From assembly GCF_002354895.1 (NCBI RefSeq), contig NZ_CP023439.1, forward strand, positions 1,736,001-1,800,000: a stretch of 64,000 nt of DNA. The letters run 5' to 3'. The notes under the pieces are model-generated. The model saw only the letters and a program-made list of their open reading frames with translations. It searched no databases and was not told the DNA's origin. Shown in pieces: positions 46,326 through 54,106 of the stretch. Numbering within the stretch: position 1 is the stretch's first letter; every line of letters starts with the position of its first letter. The position numbers and the translations under genes were made by a program. The stretch is from Thauera sp. K11. GTDB taxonomy: Bacteria > Pseudomonadota > Gammaproteobacteria > Burkholderiales > Rhodocyclaceae.

Positions 46326-47594
46326 ATGTCCGGATTCGCACCGACTGCCCCCGAACTCGTCGCGACCGTGCTCTTCGCGATCGCGGTGCTGCACACCTTT
46401 TCGACCAAGTTCTTCGCCAGGCTGGCCCACCTGCAGCCGCGCCATGCCGGCCTGTGGCATCTGCTGGCCGAGGTCGAGGTCGTGTTCGGCTTCTGGGCCT
46501 TCATCCTGATCCTGGCGATGTTCCTGCTGTCCGGCAAGAACGCCGCGGTCGGCTACCTGGACGGGCGCAACTTCACAGAGCCGATGTTCGTGTTCGTGAT
46601 CATGGTGATCGCCGCCAGCCGGCCCATCCTCAACACCGTCGTCAACATCGTCAGCCTGCTGGCTGCGGCCATCCCCATCCGGCGCGCGGTGGCGATGTAC
46701 TTCCTGATCCTCGCGCTGGTACCGATGCTGGGCTCCTTCATCACCGAGCCGGCAGCGATGACGCTGGCCGCGCTGATGCTCAGGGAGAATTTCTTCCAGT
46801 ACCAGCTCTCCAACCGGCTCAAGTACGGCACCCTGGGCCTGCTGTTCGTGAACATCTCCATCGGCGGCACGCTGACCCATTTCGCCGCGCCGCCGGTGCT
46901 GATGGTGGCCGGCAAGTGGGGGTGGGACGCGCTGTACATGTTCTCCCACTTCGGCTGGAAGGGTGCGGTGGCGGTGGTCTTCAACGCGCTGGTGCTGACC
47001 TGGTTCTTCCGCGCCGAGATCGGCGAGAAAGGGCATGTGCATGGCGATGCCGGTTCGCACCGCGTGCCTGCCGTCGTCGCCGGCATCCACATCCTCTTCC
47101 TCGTCGCGGTGGTGGTGTTCGCGCACCATCCGGCGGTCTTCATGGGCCTGTTCCTGTTCTTCATCGGCTATACCGAGGCGTACAAGCAGCACCAGGACAG
47201 GCTGATCCTGCGCGAGGGGCTGATGGTCGCCTTCTTCCTCGCCGGGCTCGTGGTGCTGGGCGGGCTGCAGCAATGGTGGCTGCAGCAGACGCTGCTGGGG
47301 GTCGAGCCGACGCTGCTCTATTTCCTGGCCACGGGGCTGACGGCGATCACCGACAACGCGGCGCTGACCTACCTCGGCTCGCTGGTGGAGGGCGTGACGC
47401 CCGAATTCAAGTACGCGCTGGTGGCGGGCGCGGTCACCGGCGGCGGCCTGACGATCATCGCCAACGCGCCCAATCCGGCGGGTGCGACCATCCTCAAGTC
47501 GAGCTTCGACGACGAGTCGATCAGCGCGCTCGGCCTCTTCCTCGCCGCCGTGCCGCCGACCTGCGTGGCGATCCTCGCCTTCCAGGTGCTGTAA
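46326..47594 (+). CDS. putative Na+/H+ antiporter (PF07399-type)
   Basis: 422 residues with about ten membrane helices. It begins APELVATVLFAIAVLHTFST and contains LGSFITEPAAMTLAALML, FVNISIGGTLTHFAAPPVLM and ATGLTAITDNAALTYLGSLV, in which polar residues inside helices suit cation exchange. An Ala/Asn-rich loop GGLTIIANAPNPAG is highly conserved in this family. It ends with an intrinsic terminator. Confidence 0.87.
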   Translation: MSGFAPTAPELVATVLFAIAVLHTFSTKFFARLAHLQPRHAGLWHLLAEVEVVFGFWAFILILAMFLLSGKNAAVGYLDGRNFTEPMFVFVIMVIAASRPILNTVVNIVSLLAAAIPIRRAVAMYFLILALVPMLGSFITEPAAMTLAALMLRENFFQYQLSNRLKYGTLGLLFVNISIGGTLTHFAAPPVLMVAGKWGWDALYMFSHFGWKGAVAVVFNALVLTWFFRAEIGEKGHVHGDAGSHRVPAVVAGIHILFLVAVVVFAHHPAVFMGLFLFFIGYTEAYKQHQDRLILREGLMVAFFLAGLVVLGGLQQWWLQQTLLGVEPTLLYFLATGLTAITDNAALTYLGSLVEGVTPEFKYALVAGAVTGGGLTIIANAPNPAGATILKSSFDDESISALGLFLAAVPPTCVAILAFQVL

Positions 47595-47619
47595 GTCCTT
47601 TCGGACGTCCGGGGCACGA

Positions 47620-47650
47620 ACGGGCCGGCCGCCAGGGGCCGGCCCCGTTT
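47620..47650 (+). terminator. intrinsic terminator after the antiporter gene
   Basis: Arms ACGGGCCGGCC (47620-47630) and GGCCGGCCCCGT (47637-47648), one bulged base, followed by TTT and CCCTTT. It insulates the downstream injection-system operon. Confidence 0.7.
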
Positions 47651-47772
47651 CCCTTTGCGCCTTCCGTCGGGCGGGGCAGATTCGACCCGCCGCGGCATGG
47701 CCCGACCCACACCCGCGCAATCCGGCGGGCGTGGACGACCTCCTGACCGGATGCCCGTTCCGAGGCGTCGAT

Positions 47773-47786
47773 ACCGTCGATACGGT
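47773..47786 (+). promoter_or_regulatory. possible upstream activator site of the sigma-54 promoter
   Basis: ACCGT-CGAT-ACGGT, perfect 5-bp arms, lies about 95 bases before the -24 element. Enhancer-binding proteins of sigma-54 promoters usually bind 80-200 bases upstream. The regulator is unknown. Confidence 0.35.
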
Positions 47787-47878
47787 GGGTCGCGGCCGAC
47801 CCGGCGGCGGTGCGCCGCTCGCGTCCCCGTTCGCCCCGGACCTCGCTGCCGGCGGGGATTCCGGCGTGTCGGCGGCGG

Positions 47879-47894
47879 TGGCCCGAGTCTTGCA
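47879..47894 (+). promoter_or_regulatory. sigma-54 promoter of the contractile injection system operon
   Basis: TGGCCCGAGTCTTGCA matches the consensus TGGCACG-N4-TTGCA at all but one of the specified positions, with GG and GC separated by exactly 10 bases (-24/-12). Expected transcription start is near 47905 and the first gene starts at 47929. No other gene lies between. Confidence 0.75.
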
Positions 47895-47928
47895 TAGGAC
47901 CTCCAGGACGGAACTCGGAGCCGGCGCC

Positions 47929-48183
47929 ATGCTCGGTGGCAACCTCTCGAGGGTGACGCGGGCGATCCAGGGCTATTTCGCCAGTCATCCGGACGCGGCG
48001 GACAGCGCGGAAGGCATTGCGCGCTGGTGGCTCGTGGGCGAGGGCGTGGTGGCTTCCGAGGACGAGGTGAAGGCGGCGCTTTGCGTGCTGGTGGAGCGGG
48101 GGCTGGTGCTGCCGCGGCGCATGCCCGACGGACGCCTGATCTATGCCTGGGCGGGCGGTCGCGACCCGGGCGGGACGCACTGA
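47929..48183 (+). CDS. small winged-helix-like protein, first gene of the injection-system operon
   Basis: 84 residues. The order of elements suggests a winged helix: VTRAIQGYFASHPDAADSAE, GIARWWLVGEGVVASEDEVK, AALCVLVERGLVLPRRMPDG and RLIYAW. It could be a DNA-binding autoregulator or a structural adaptor. I do not recognise a named family. It ends 23 bases before the DUF4255 gene and directly follows the sigma-54 promoter. Confidence 0.7.
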   Translation: MLGGNLSRVTRAIQGYFASHPDAADSAEGIARWWLVGEGVVASEDEVKAALCVLVERGLVLPRRMPDGRLIYAWAGGRDPGGTH

Positions 48184-48206
48184 AGGGAAACGGTACGGGA
48201 CGGGCG

Positions 48207-48794
48207 ATGGCGAACGTATTGGGTGTGCACTCGGTCGGCAGCTCGATCGCGACCTTCCTGCGGAATACCTATCCGCAGGACGTGGCGGGCCAGGCCATGC
48301 CCGCCTGCGAGTTCAGCCTGATGAGCGCCGGCCAGCTCGCCGGCGAGATGGAGGAAGGCAACCGCATCACGCTGTTCCTGTACCGCATCTCGGTGAATGA
48401 ACACAGCCGCCAGAACGCCCATCTGCGCGCGGCCGACGCGGGTGCGGGGCCGCTGGGGCTGGATCTGCACTACCTGATGAGCGCCTGGGGCATGACCGCC
48501 CACGAGGAACAGGTCGCCCTGACCTGGGCCCTGCGCCAGTTGCACCAGTATCCGGTGCTGGACGTGTCGTCGCTGTCGCCCGAGGCCGGCTGGGCGGCCG
48601 ACGAGGTCATCCAGATCGTGCCCTCCGAGCTGTCAACCGAGGACCTGATGCGCATCTGGGACGCACTGACGCCGTCGTACCGGCTGTCGGTGTCCTGGGT
48701 CGCGCGGCTGGTCCGGATCGATCCGGACGTCGACGAGGCCGAATTCCGCCCGGTGGTGGCGAGCCGCTTCGCGTTCGGCGAGGAAGCGCGATGA
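48207..48794 (+). CDS. DUF4255 (Pvc16-type) tail terminator/cap protein
   Basis: 195 residues. The N-terminal half (SVGSSIATFLRNTYPQDVAG, ITLFLYRISVNEHSRQNAHL) and LHYLMSAWGMTAHEEQVALT match DUF4255, the domain of Pvc16/Afp16 that caps the sheath and inner tube. PSYRLSVSWVARLVRI is the usual last strand. Its presence before the sheath genes is diagnostic of an extracellular contractile injection system rather than a phage or type VI system. Confidence 0.88.
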   Translation: MANVLGVHSVGSSIATFLRNTYPQDVAGQAMPACEFSLMSAGQLAGEMEEGNRITLFLYRISVNEHSRQNAHLRAADAGAGPLGLDLHYLMSAWGMTAHEEQVALTWALRQLHQYPVLDVSSLSPEAGWAADEVIQIVPSELSTEDLMRIWDALTPSYRLSVSWVARLVRIDPDVDEAEFRPVVASRFAFGEEAR

Positions 48795-48855
48795 GAGTGC
48801 TCCCGCCCGGCCGCCCGCAGGAGAGCGCTCTTCCTCCCCTGGGGAGGGTAGTCCG
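48795..48855 (+). repeat. intra-operon hairpin element, copy 1
   Basis: A 61-base gap with CCTCCCCTGGGGAGGG near 48833-48848, which folds into a stable stem, then AGTCC before the next start. A closely related gap recurs at 59093-59171, including the flank CGGCCGCCCG. Possible attenuator or mRNA-processing element. Confidence 0.6.
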
Positions 48856-49686
48856 GTGAGCACGCGCGAACTGCGGGAACTCGAGCGGCTGGAATGGCGG
48901 GTGCTCGGCGCCCTGCGCCCGGTCGACGGCGTCACCGGCATGCCGCTGCGGGCCGCGGACGGCACGGTGCAGGTGGAGGCGGCGGGGACGCGCATCGTGC
49001 GCAACCGCAGCGGTTTGTTCGTGATCCACGCATGGGAACGGCTGGCGGCGTATTCGCGGCATTTCGATCTTCCGCCGGAGGACCCCGCCGCCGGCAGCGA
49101 AGTGCTGGAACTCGTCGTGCGCGACCTGTCCGGCCGCTACCTGCCGCGCCTCGTCGGCATGGCGCTGCCCCGCGATCCGGAAGGGGAGGCGGGGGATTCG
49201 CTCTTCGCCCCGCTGGACGTACCGCTGTACCCCGCGCCGACGGCCGGCCTCGGTACCAACTGGTGCGCGCTGCGGGTCAGCGTGTTCCGCAACCCTCCCG
49301 GCGATGCCGGCGGGCCGGGCGATGCGCTCGGCGGCGCGCTGCTGCGGGTGGTGTCGGGCGGCAGGGTCGTCGCCCGCGGCCTCACCGACTGGCGCGGCGA
49401 AGGCCTGGTCCCGGTCGCCGGCGTGCCGGTGACGACCTGGTCGGAAGAAGAAGGCGCGGTGGTGGTCAGCAGCATCGCCGCCACCGTCGAAGTGTTTTTC
49501 GATCCTGATGCCGGCACGCGCGTGAGCCGCTCCGCAGTGGCGGCCGGCCGGCCGCCGGCGCGGCTGCCGCTGGTGGACCCGGATGGCCTGGAAGCGCGCC
49601 GTGCCGCCCTGCCGGCAGCGCGGCGCGACCTCAGCCTTGCCGCGCGGGGCGCGCCGCACCTGAACCTGGGCCTCGACCTGCCATGA
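48856..49686 (+). CDS. hypothetical injection-system protein with beta-sandwich-like C-terminal half
   Basis: 276 residues from a GTG start with AGGGTAG upstream. The first part (LRAADGTVQVEAAGTRIVRN, SGLFVIHAWERLAAYSRHF) and later GALLRVVSGGRVVARGLTDW then RGEGLVPVAGVPVTTWSEEE look like carboxypeptidase-regulatory or Ig-like beta domains. No enzymatic motif. It is located between the cap and sheath genes in this type of cluster and may decorate the particle or assist assembly. I do not recognise a named family. Confidence 0.75.
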   Translation: MSTRELRELERLEWRVLGALRPVDGVTGMPLRAADGTVQVEAAGTRIVRNRSGLFVIHAWERLAAYSRHFDLPPEDPAAGSEVLELVVRDLSGRYLPRLVGMALPRDPEGEAGDSLFAPLDVPLYPAPTAGLGTNWCALRVSVFRNPPGDAGGPGDALGGALLRVVSGGRVVARGLTDWRGEGLVPVAGVPVTTWSEEEGAVVVSSIAATVEVFFDPDAGTRVSRSAVAAGRPPARLPLVDPDGLEARRAALPAARRDLSLAARGAPHLNLGLDLP

Positions 49687-49749
49687 GATCGGAGTCCGTT
49701 TCCCTGGGCGTGAATACGGCCCAGCACGCTCGATGAAAGGAGACCAAAC

Positions 49750-51507
49750 ATGCCCGAGTACCTTGCACCCGGCGTATATGTCGAGGAAACCAGCTTCCGC
49801 GCCAAGTCCATCGAAGGCGTGGGGACCAGCACGACGGCCTTCGTCGGCGCGGCCCGCAAGGGGCCGTACCGCACCGACCAGGACGCGCAGGAGGTGCCCG
49901 AACTGCTCACCAGCTTCGGTGATTTCGAGCGCATCTACGGCGGCATCTCCGACCTCGCGCTGACGGGCACCGATCCCGCCACCAACTACCTCGCGCATGC
50001 GGTGCGCGCCTTCTTCAACGAGGGCGGCTCGCGCCTCTACGTCTCGCGCGCGGTGGGGGCCGACGCCGCCGCTGCCGCGGGCGACGTGACGCCCGGCGGC
50101 ACCGCGGACGACGAGGCGGTGCGCTTCGTCGCGCGCTTTCCCGGTTCGCTCGGCAACGGCCGCGTCGTGGTGCGCGAGGTGCTCGCCCCGGTGGCGCTGC
50201 CGGCGATGCAGAACGCGCCCGCCGGCACGCTGCTGGTGACCGGCAGCGGCGGCACCACCGCCTACCACCTCAAGGTCGGCAGCGAGTGGCATCCGGCCAC
50301 CGACCCGGCCGCCGCGGCGGAATCGGCGGCGACGCTCGCCGGCGACACGCCGCGCATCGTCACGCTGCTGGCGGTGGCCGTCGATGCGGACGGCGAGAAC
50401 CTGAGCTTCGAGGGCATGGGGTTCGACCGCACGCATCCGGCCTGGGTGGGCCATCTGATGTCGGCCACGCCCGCGCGCCGCGCCGACCACCTGCAGAACA
50501 TGTTCGCCATCGGCGTGGGCGGCAACGTCAGCGCGCTCGAACTGCGCAATGCCCTGTTCGCCGGGGCGGCGGCCAATGCCGCGGGCGAACTGGAACGCAG
50601 CTTCGCGCTGGCCGGCGGGGGAGACGGCGCCGCGCCGGCGGCGGCCGACTACGCGCTGGCGCTGGGCGAACTGGCCAGCCTGGAAGACGTGTCCATCGTC
50701 GCCGCGCCGGGCGCGTCCGCCTACGCCGACGCGCAGGCGGTGAACAACCTGCTGATCTCGCACGCCGAGGCACGGCGGGCGTACCGCATCGCGGTGCTGG
50801 ACCTGCCGCCGGCGCAGATCCCCGGCCAGGCGCGCACCCTGCGCGGGCTGATCGATTCGCGCTATGCCGCGGTGTACTACCCCTGGGTGGTGGTGCCCAA
50901 CCCGCTGGCGCGGCCCGGGCGCGAGGACATCCCGCGCGAACTGGCGCTGCCGCCGTCGGGCTTCGTGTGCGGCATCTACGCGCGCAACGACATCGAGCGC
51001 GGCGTGTGGAAGGCGCCGGCCAACGAGGTAGTGCGCGGCGCGCTGCGCTTCGAGCTGGACATCAATTTCGCCCAGCAGGAAATGCTCAACCCGATCGGCG
51101 TGAACTGCCTGCGCTACCTCTCCGGGCGGGGCTTCCGGGTGTGGGGCGCGCGCCTGGCGTCGTCCGATCCGGAATGGAAGTACGTCAGCGTGCGGCGCTA
51201 CTTCAGCTACCTGGAGTCGTCGATCGACCGCGGCACGCAGTGGGCGGTGTTCGAGCCCAACGGCGAGCGGCTGTGGGCCAACGTGCGGCAGACGATCTCG
51301 GACTTCCTCTACAACGAGTGGCGCAACGGCGCGCTGCTCGGCACCAAGACCGAGGAAGCCTACTTCGTGCGCTGCGACCGCAGCACCATGACCCAGAACG
51401 ACCTCGACAACGGTCGGCTGGTGTGCCTGATCGGCGTGGCGGTGATCAAGCCGGCCGAATTCGTCATCTTCCGCATCGGCCAGAAGACCGCCGATGCCAG
51501 TGCCTGA
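49750..51507 (+). CDS. contractile tail sheath protein 1 (Pvc2-like)
   Basis: 585 residues. Main contractile sheath. It starts LAPGVYVEETSFRAKSIEGV and TTAFVGAARKGPY, as in phage and PVC sheaths; NYLAHAVRAFFNEGGSRLYV and GRVVVREVL follow. The C-terminal part, YFSYLESSIDRGTQWAVFEP, LWANVRQTISDFLYNEWRNG and RCDRSTMTQNDLDNGR, forms the conserved core that binds the neighbouring subunits and the tube. A strong ribosome-binding site (AAAGGAG) precedes the ATG, consistent with high expression. Confidence 0.95.
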   Translation: MPEYLAPGVYVEETSFRAKSIEGVGTSTTAFVGAARKGPYRTDQDAQEVPELLTSFGDFERIYGGISDLALTGTDPATNYLAHAVRAFFNEGGSRLYVSRAVGADAAAAAGDVTPGGTADDEAVRFVARFPGSLGNGRVVVREVLAPVALPAMQNAPAGTLLVTGSGGTTAYHLKVGSEWHPATDPAAAAESAATLAGDTPRIVTLLAVAVDADGENLSFEGMGFDRTHPAWVGHLMSATPARRADHLQNMFAIGVGGNVSALELRNALFAGAAANAAGELERSFALAGGGDGAAPAAADYALALGELASLEDVSIVAAPGASAYADAQAVNNLLISHAEARRAYRIAVLDLPPAQIPGQARTLRGLIDSRYAAVYYPWVVVPNPLARPGREDIPRELALPPSGFVCGIYARNDIERGVWKAPANEVVRGALRFELDINFAQQEMLNPIGVNCLRYLSGRGFRVWGARLASSDPEWKYVSVRRYFSYLESSIDRGTQWAVFEPNGERLWANVRQTISDFLYNEWRNGALLGTKTEEAYFVRCDRSTMTQNDLDNGRLVCLIGVAVIKPAEFVIFRIGQKTADASA

Positions 51508-51524
51508 GCGAGGGGGACTGAATC

Positions 51525-51968
51525 ATGGCTGAACGCATCACGCCCTATGGCGCCTTCAACTTCATCGTCAACTTCGATGGCGGCGAGGAGTTCGGTGGAT
51601 TCTCCGACGTGTCGGGCATCGGCACCGAGGTGACGGTGGCCGAGTACCGCGCCGGCAACGACAAGGAGAACCACGTGCGCAAGGTCGCCGGCGTGCACAA
51701 GGTCGGCGACGTGACCTGCAAGCGCGGCATCGTCAATTTCGACAGCCTGTGGGCCTGGATACAGCAGACCCGCAGCGACGGGCCGGCGGCGCAGAAGACG
51801 GTCGCCATCACGCTGATGGACGAGGCGCGCAAGCCGGTGCGCACCTGGGTGCTGCGCGGCTGCATCCCGATGAAGTACACCGGCCCGACGCTGGCCGGCA
51901 AGGGCGGCACCGACGTGGCGATGGAAGAGATCGTGCTGTCGGCCGAAGGCTTCGAGATCCAGGCCTGA
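51525..51968 (+). CDS. inner tube protein 1 (Pvc1-like, gp19/Hcp fold)
   Basis: 147 residues. Forms stacked hexameric rings of the needle. YGAFNFIVNFDGGEEFGGFS, VSGIGTEVTVAEYRAGND, VRKVAGVHKVGDVTCKRGI and MEEIVLSAEGFEIQA are typical of the T4 gp19-like superfamily. It follows the sheath gene by 17 bases. Confidence 0.95.
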   Translation: MAERITPYGAFNFIVNFDGGEEFGGFSDVSGIGTEVTVAEYRAGNDKENHVRKVAGVHKVGDVTCKRGIVNFDSLWAWIQQTRSDGPAAQKTVAITLMDEARKPVRTWVLRGCIPMKYTGPTLAGKGGTDVAMEEIVLSAEGFEIQA

Positions 51969-51992
51969 CGCCGCCGGCACCCGGAATCCGCC

Positions 51993-53585
51993 ATGTACGG
52001 CCTGCGCTTCGAGACCGCGGCTCTGCCGCTGCGCCCGGACCCCAACCGGGTCGACGTCGCCTGCTTCATCGGCTACGTGGCGCGGCGGCCGGGCGCGCTG
52101 CCCGCCAGCGTCATCGACGGCCTGGCCGCGCAGCGCTGGCTGGTGCGCGATGCATCGGCCCCGCGCGGCTGGGTGCCCGGACCGTGGCGGACGGATGCGG
52201 ACGGGATCGAGGCGCTGCTGCAGGTGCCGGTGGCGGTGGACAACTGGGCCGCCTTCGATGCCCTGTTCGCCTGGGACGAACGGCCGGTGCGGGCGGGCGC
52301 CCCGCGCCGCTGCGCCACCTACCTGGGCGCCGCGGTGCGCAGCTTCTTTGCGCATGGCGGCCGCCGCGCGGTGGTCGTGCGCACGGGCGATCCGTGGCCG
52401 GTGCTCGAAGCGGCCGGCGGCAGGGCCGCGGCACGCGGGGACAGGCTCGCGGCGCTGCTCGCCCCCGAGGCCGCCGCGGTCGACCCCGCCACCTGGCGCG
52501 GCCTGGGCCACCTGTTCGGCCTGCCCGAAGTGGCGCTGGTCGCCATGCCCGACCTGGCGGACGCATGCGCGGACGACGGCGAAGTGGTGGACGTGGCCGT
52601 CGAGGCACCGTCGTCGCCCGAGGTGTTCGTCGAATGCAGCGACGGCGGCGAGGCGGGCGTGCAGGAGGACGTCGGCCTGCGCGACCTGGCGCCGCCGCGC
52701 TGCGACGGGGCGGGCTTCGAGGCATGGCGCGACGCGCTGGCCGCCGCCCGGGCGCGGTTCGCCACCCACCACCGCGAGATGGAACTGGTCGCCGCGCTGC
52801 CGCTTCCGCACGCCGGGGTGCGCAGCGTCGAGGTGTCCGGCACGGTCTGGGCCCAGGCCGATTTCGCCGCCTGGCTGGAGCGCGCCGAAATCCTGCGGCA
52901 CGACGCCGACGACGATCCGCAGGGGCGGCCGCCGGCCGCCTTCGTGCAGTTCGGCTGGCCCTGGCTGAAGACGCGGCACAGCGGCGATCTGCCGGCGCTG
53001 CTGGAGCCGCCCGACGGCCTGCTGGCCGGCCTGCTGGCGCGCAATGCCCTGTCGCGCGGCACCTTCCGTTCGGTCGCCGGCACGCCGCTGCCGGCGGTCT
53101 ACGGCAGCGAACCGGTGCTGGACTGGAGCGGCGTCGCCGGGACGCCGTCCGACCGGCTGGCGGCCCGGGTGTGCGTGGCGGCGTCCGGCGCCGACGGCTG
53201 GGCGCTGCGCTCCGATGCCAGCGCTTCCGACGTCGAGCCGTGGCGCGCGGGCGGCGTCAGCCGGCTTTTCGGCGCCATCCTGCGGGCGGCGCGGCGGGCG
53301 GGCGAATCGGCGCTGTTCGATGCCAACGGCCCGGCGCTGTGGAGCCGCGTGCGCCGCAGCCTCGAACAGACGCTGCTGGCGTTCTGGCGCGAGGGCGCGC
53401 TCGGCGGCGCGACCGCCGACGAAGCCTTCGCCGTGCGCTGCGACCGCAGCACCATGAGCCAGAACGACCTCGACAACGGCCGCGTGCGGGCCGAGATCGC
53501 GGTACTGCCGGTGGCGGCGGTGGAGCGCATCACCGTCGTCCTGGAACTGACCGGCGCCGCGCTGCCGGCGCGGGAGGTGGCGTGA
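51993..53585 (+). CDS. contractile tail sheath protein 2 (divergent sheath)
   Basis: 530 residues. It lacks the usual PGVYVEE start, opening instead with RVDVACFIGYVARRPGAL. The C-terminal core is shared with sheath 1: LWSRVRRSLEQTLLAFWREG and RCDRSTMSQNDLDNGR align closely. The middle is shorter and more diverged. In PVC-type particles extra sheath proteins form the baseplate-proximal ring or a stiffening layer; a comparable role is likely here. Confidence 0.85.
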   Translation: MYGLRFETAALPLRPDPNRVDVACFIGYVARRPGALPASVIDGLAAQRWLVRDASAPRGWVPGPWRTDADGIEALLQVPVAVDNWAAFDALFAWDERPVRAGAPRRCATYLGAAVRSFFAHGGRRAVVVRTGDPWPVLEAAGGRAAARGDRLAALLAPEAAAVDPATWRGLGHLFGLPEVALVAMPDLADACADDGEVVDVAVEAPSSPEVFVECSDGGEAGVQEDVGLRDLAPPRCDGAGFEAWRDALAAARARFATHHREMELVAALPLPHAGVRSVEVSGTVWAQADFAAWLERAEILRHDADDDPQGRPPAAFVQFGWPWLKTRHSGDLPALLEPPDGLLAGLLARNALSRGTFRSVAGTPLPAVYGSEPVLDWSGVAGTPSDRLAARVCVAASGADGWALRSDASASDVEPWRAGGVSRLFGAILRAARRAGESALFDANGPALWSRVRRSLEQTLLAFWREGALGGATADEAFAVRCDRSTMSQNDLDNGRVRAEIAVLPVAAVERITVVLELTGAALPAREVA

Positions 53586-54103
53586 TGGCCGATCCGCTGA
53601 GCCGGGAACAGCAGGAGCGGCTGGACTTTGCGCCGCTGCACGTCTTCCGCTTCCACGTCAGTTTCCGCAAGCAGGCACTCGGCCACCGGCCGGCCGGCGA
53701 TACCGAGGTGCCGATCTGCCAGGGCGCGTTCTCCGAATGCACCGGGCTGGAAGCCACCATGGAGCCCAAGGTGATCAAGGCCGGCGGCTCCAACTACGGC
53801 GCGGCGCAGCGTGCCGGCCCGGTGACCTTCGCCACCGTGGTGCTCAAGCGCGGCATGACGAAGACGCGCGACCTGTGGAACTGGTTCGGCATGGTCGGCG
53901 GCGGCGCCTACGCCTACCGGTTGATGGTGGAGATCGAGATGCGCAACGCCCGCGACGAGGCGGTGGTGCGCTGGGCGCTGCGCCGGGCGATGCCGGTGAA
54001 GTTCAAGGCGGCCGACCTCAACGCCAAGGGCAGCGAGGTCGGGATCGAGGAACTGCACCTGGCGCACGAGGGCCTGGTGCTGCTGCCGGTGAGCGGAGGC
54101 TGA
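53585..54103 (+). CDS. inner tube protein 2 (Pvc5-like)
   Basis: 172 residues. A gp19-like tube protein: LHVFRFHVSFRKQALG, CQGAFSECTGLEATMEPKVI, GGSNYGAAQRAGPVTFATVV and KGSEVGIEELHLAHEGLVLL. The start overlaps the sheath 2 stop (TGATG). In homologous systems such a second tube subunit forms the first ring that contacts the baseplate hub. Confidence 0.9.
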   Translation: MADPLSREQQERLDFAPLHVFRFHVSFRKQALGHRPAGDTEVPICQGAFSECTGLEATMEPKVIKAGGSNYGAAQRAGPVTFATVVLKRGMTKTRDLWNWFGMVGGGAYAYRLMVEIEMRNARDEAVVRWALRRAMPVKFKAADLNAKGSEVGIEELHLAHEGLVLLPVSGG

Positions 54104-54106
54104 GCG

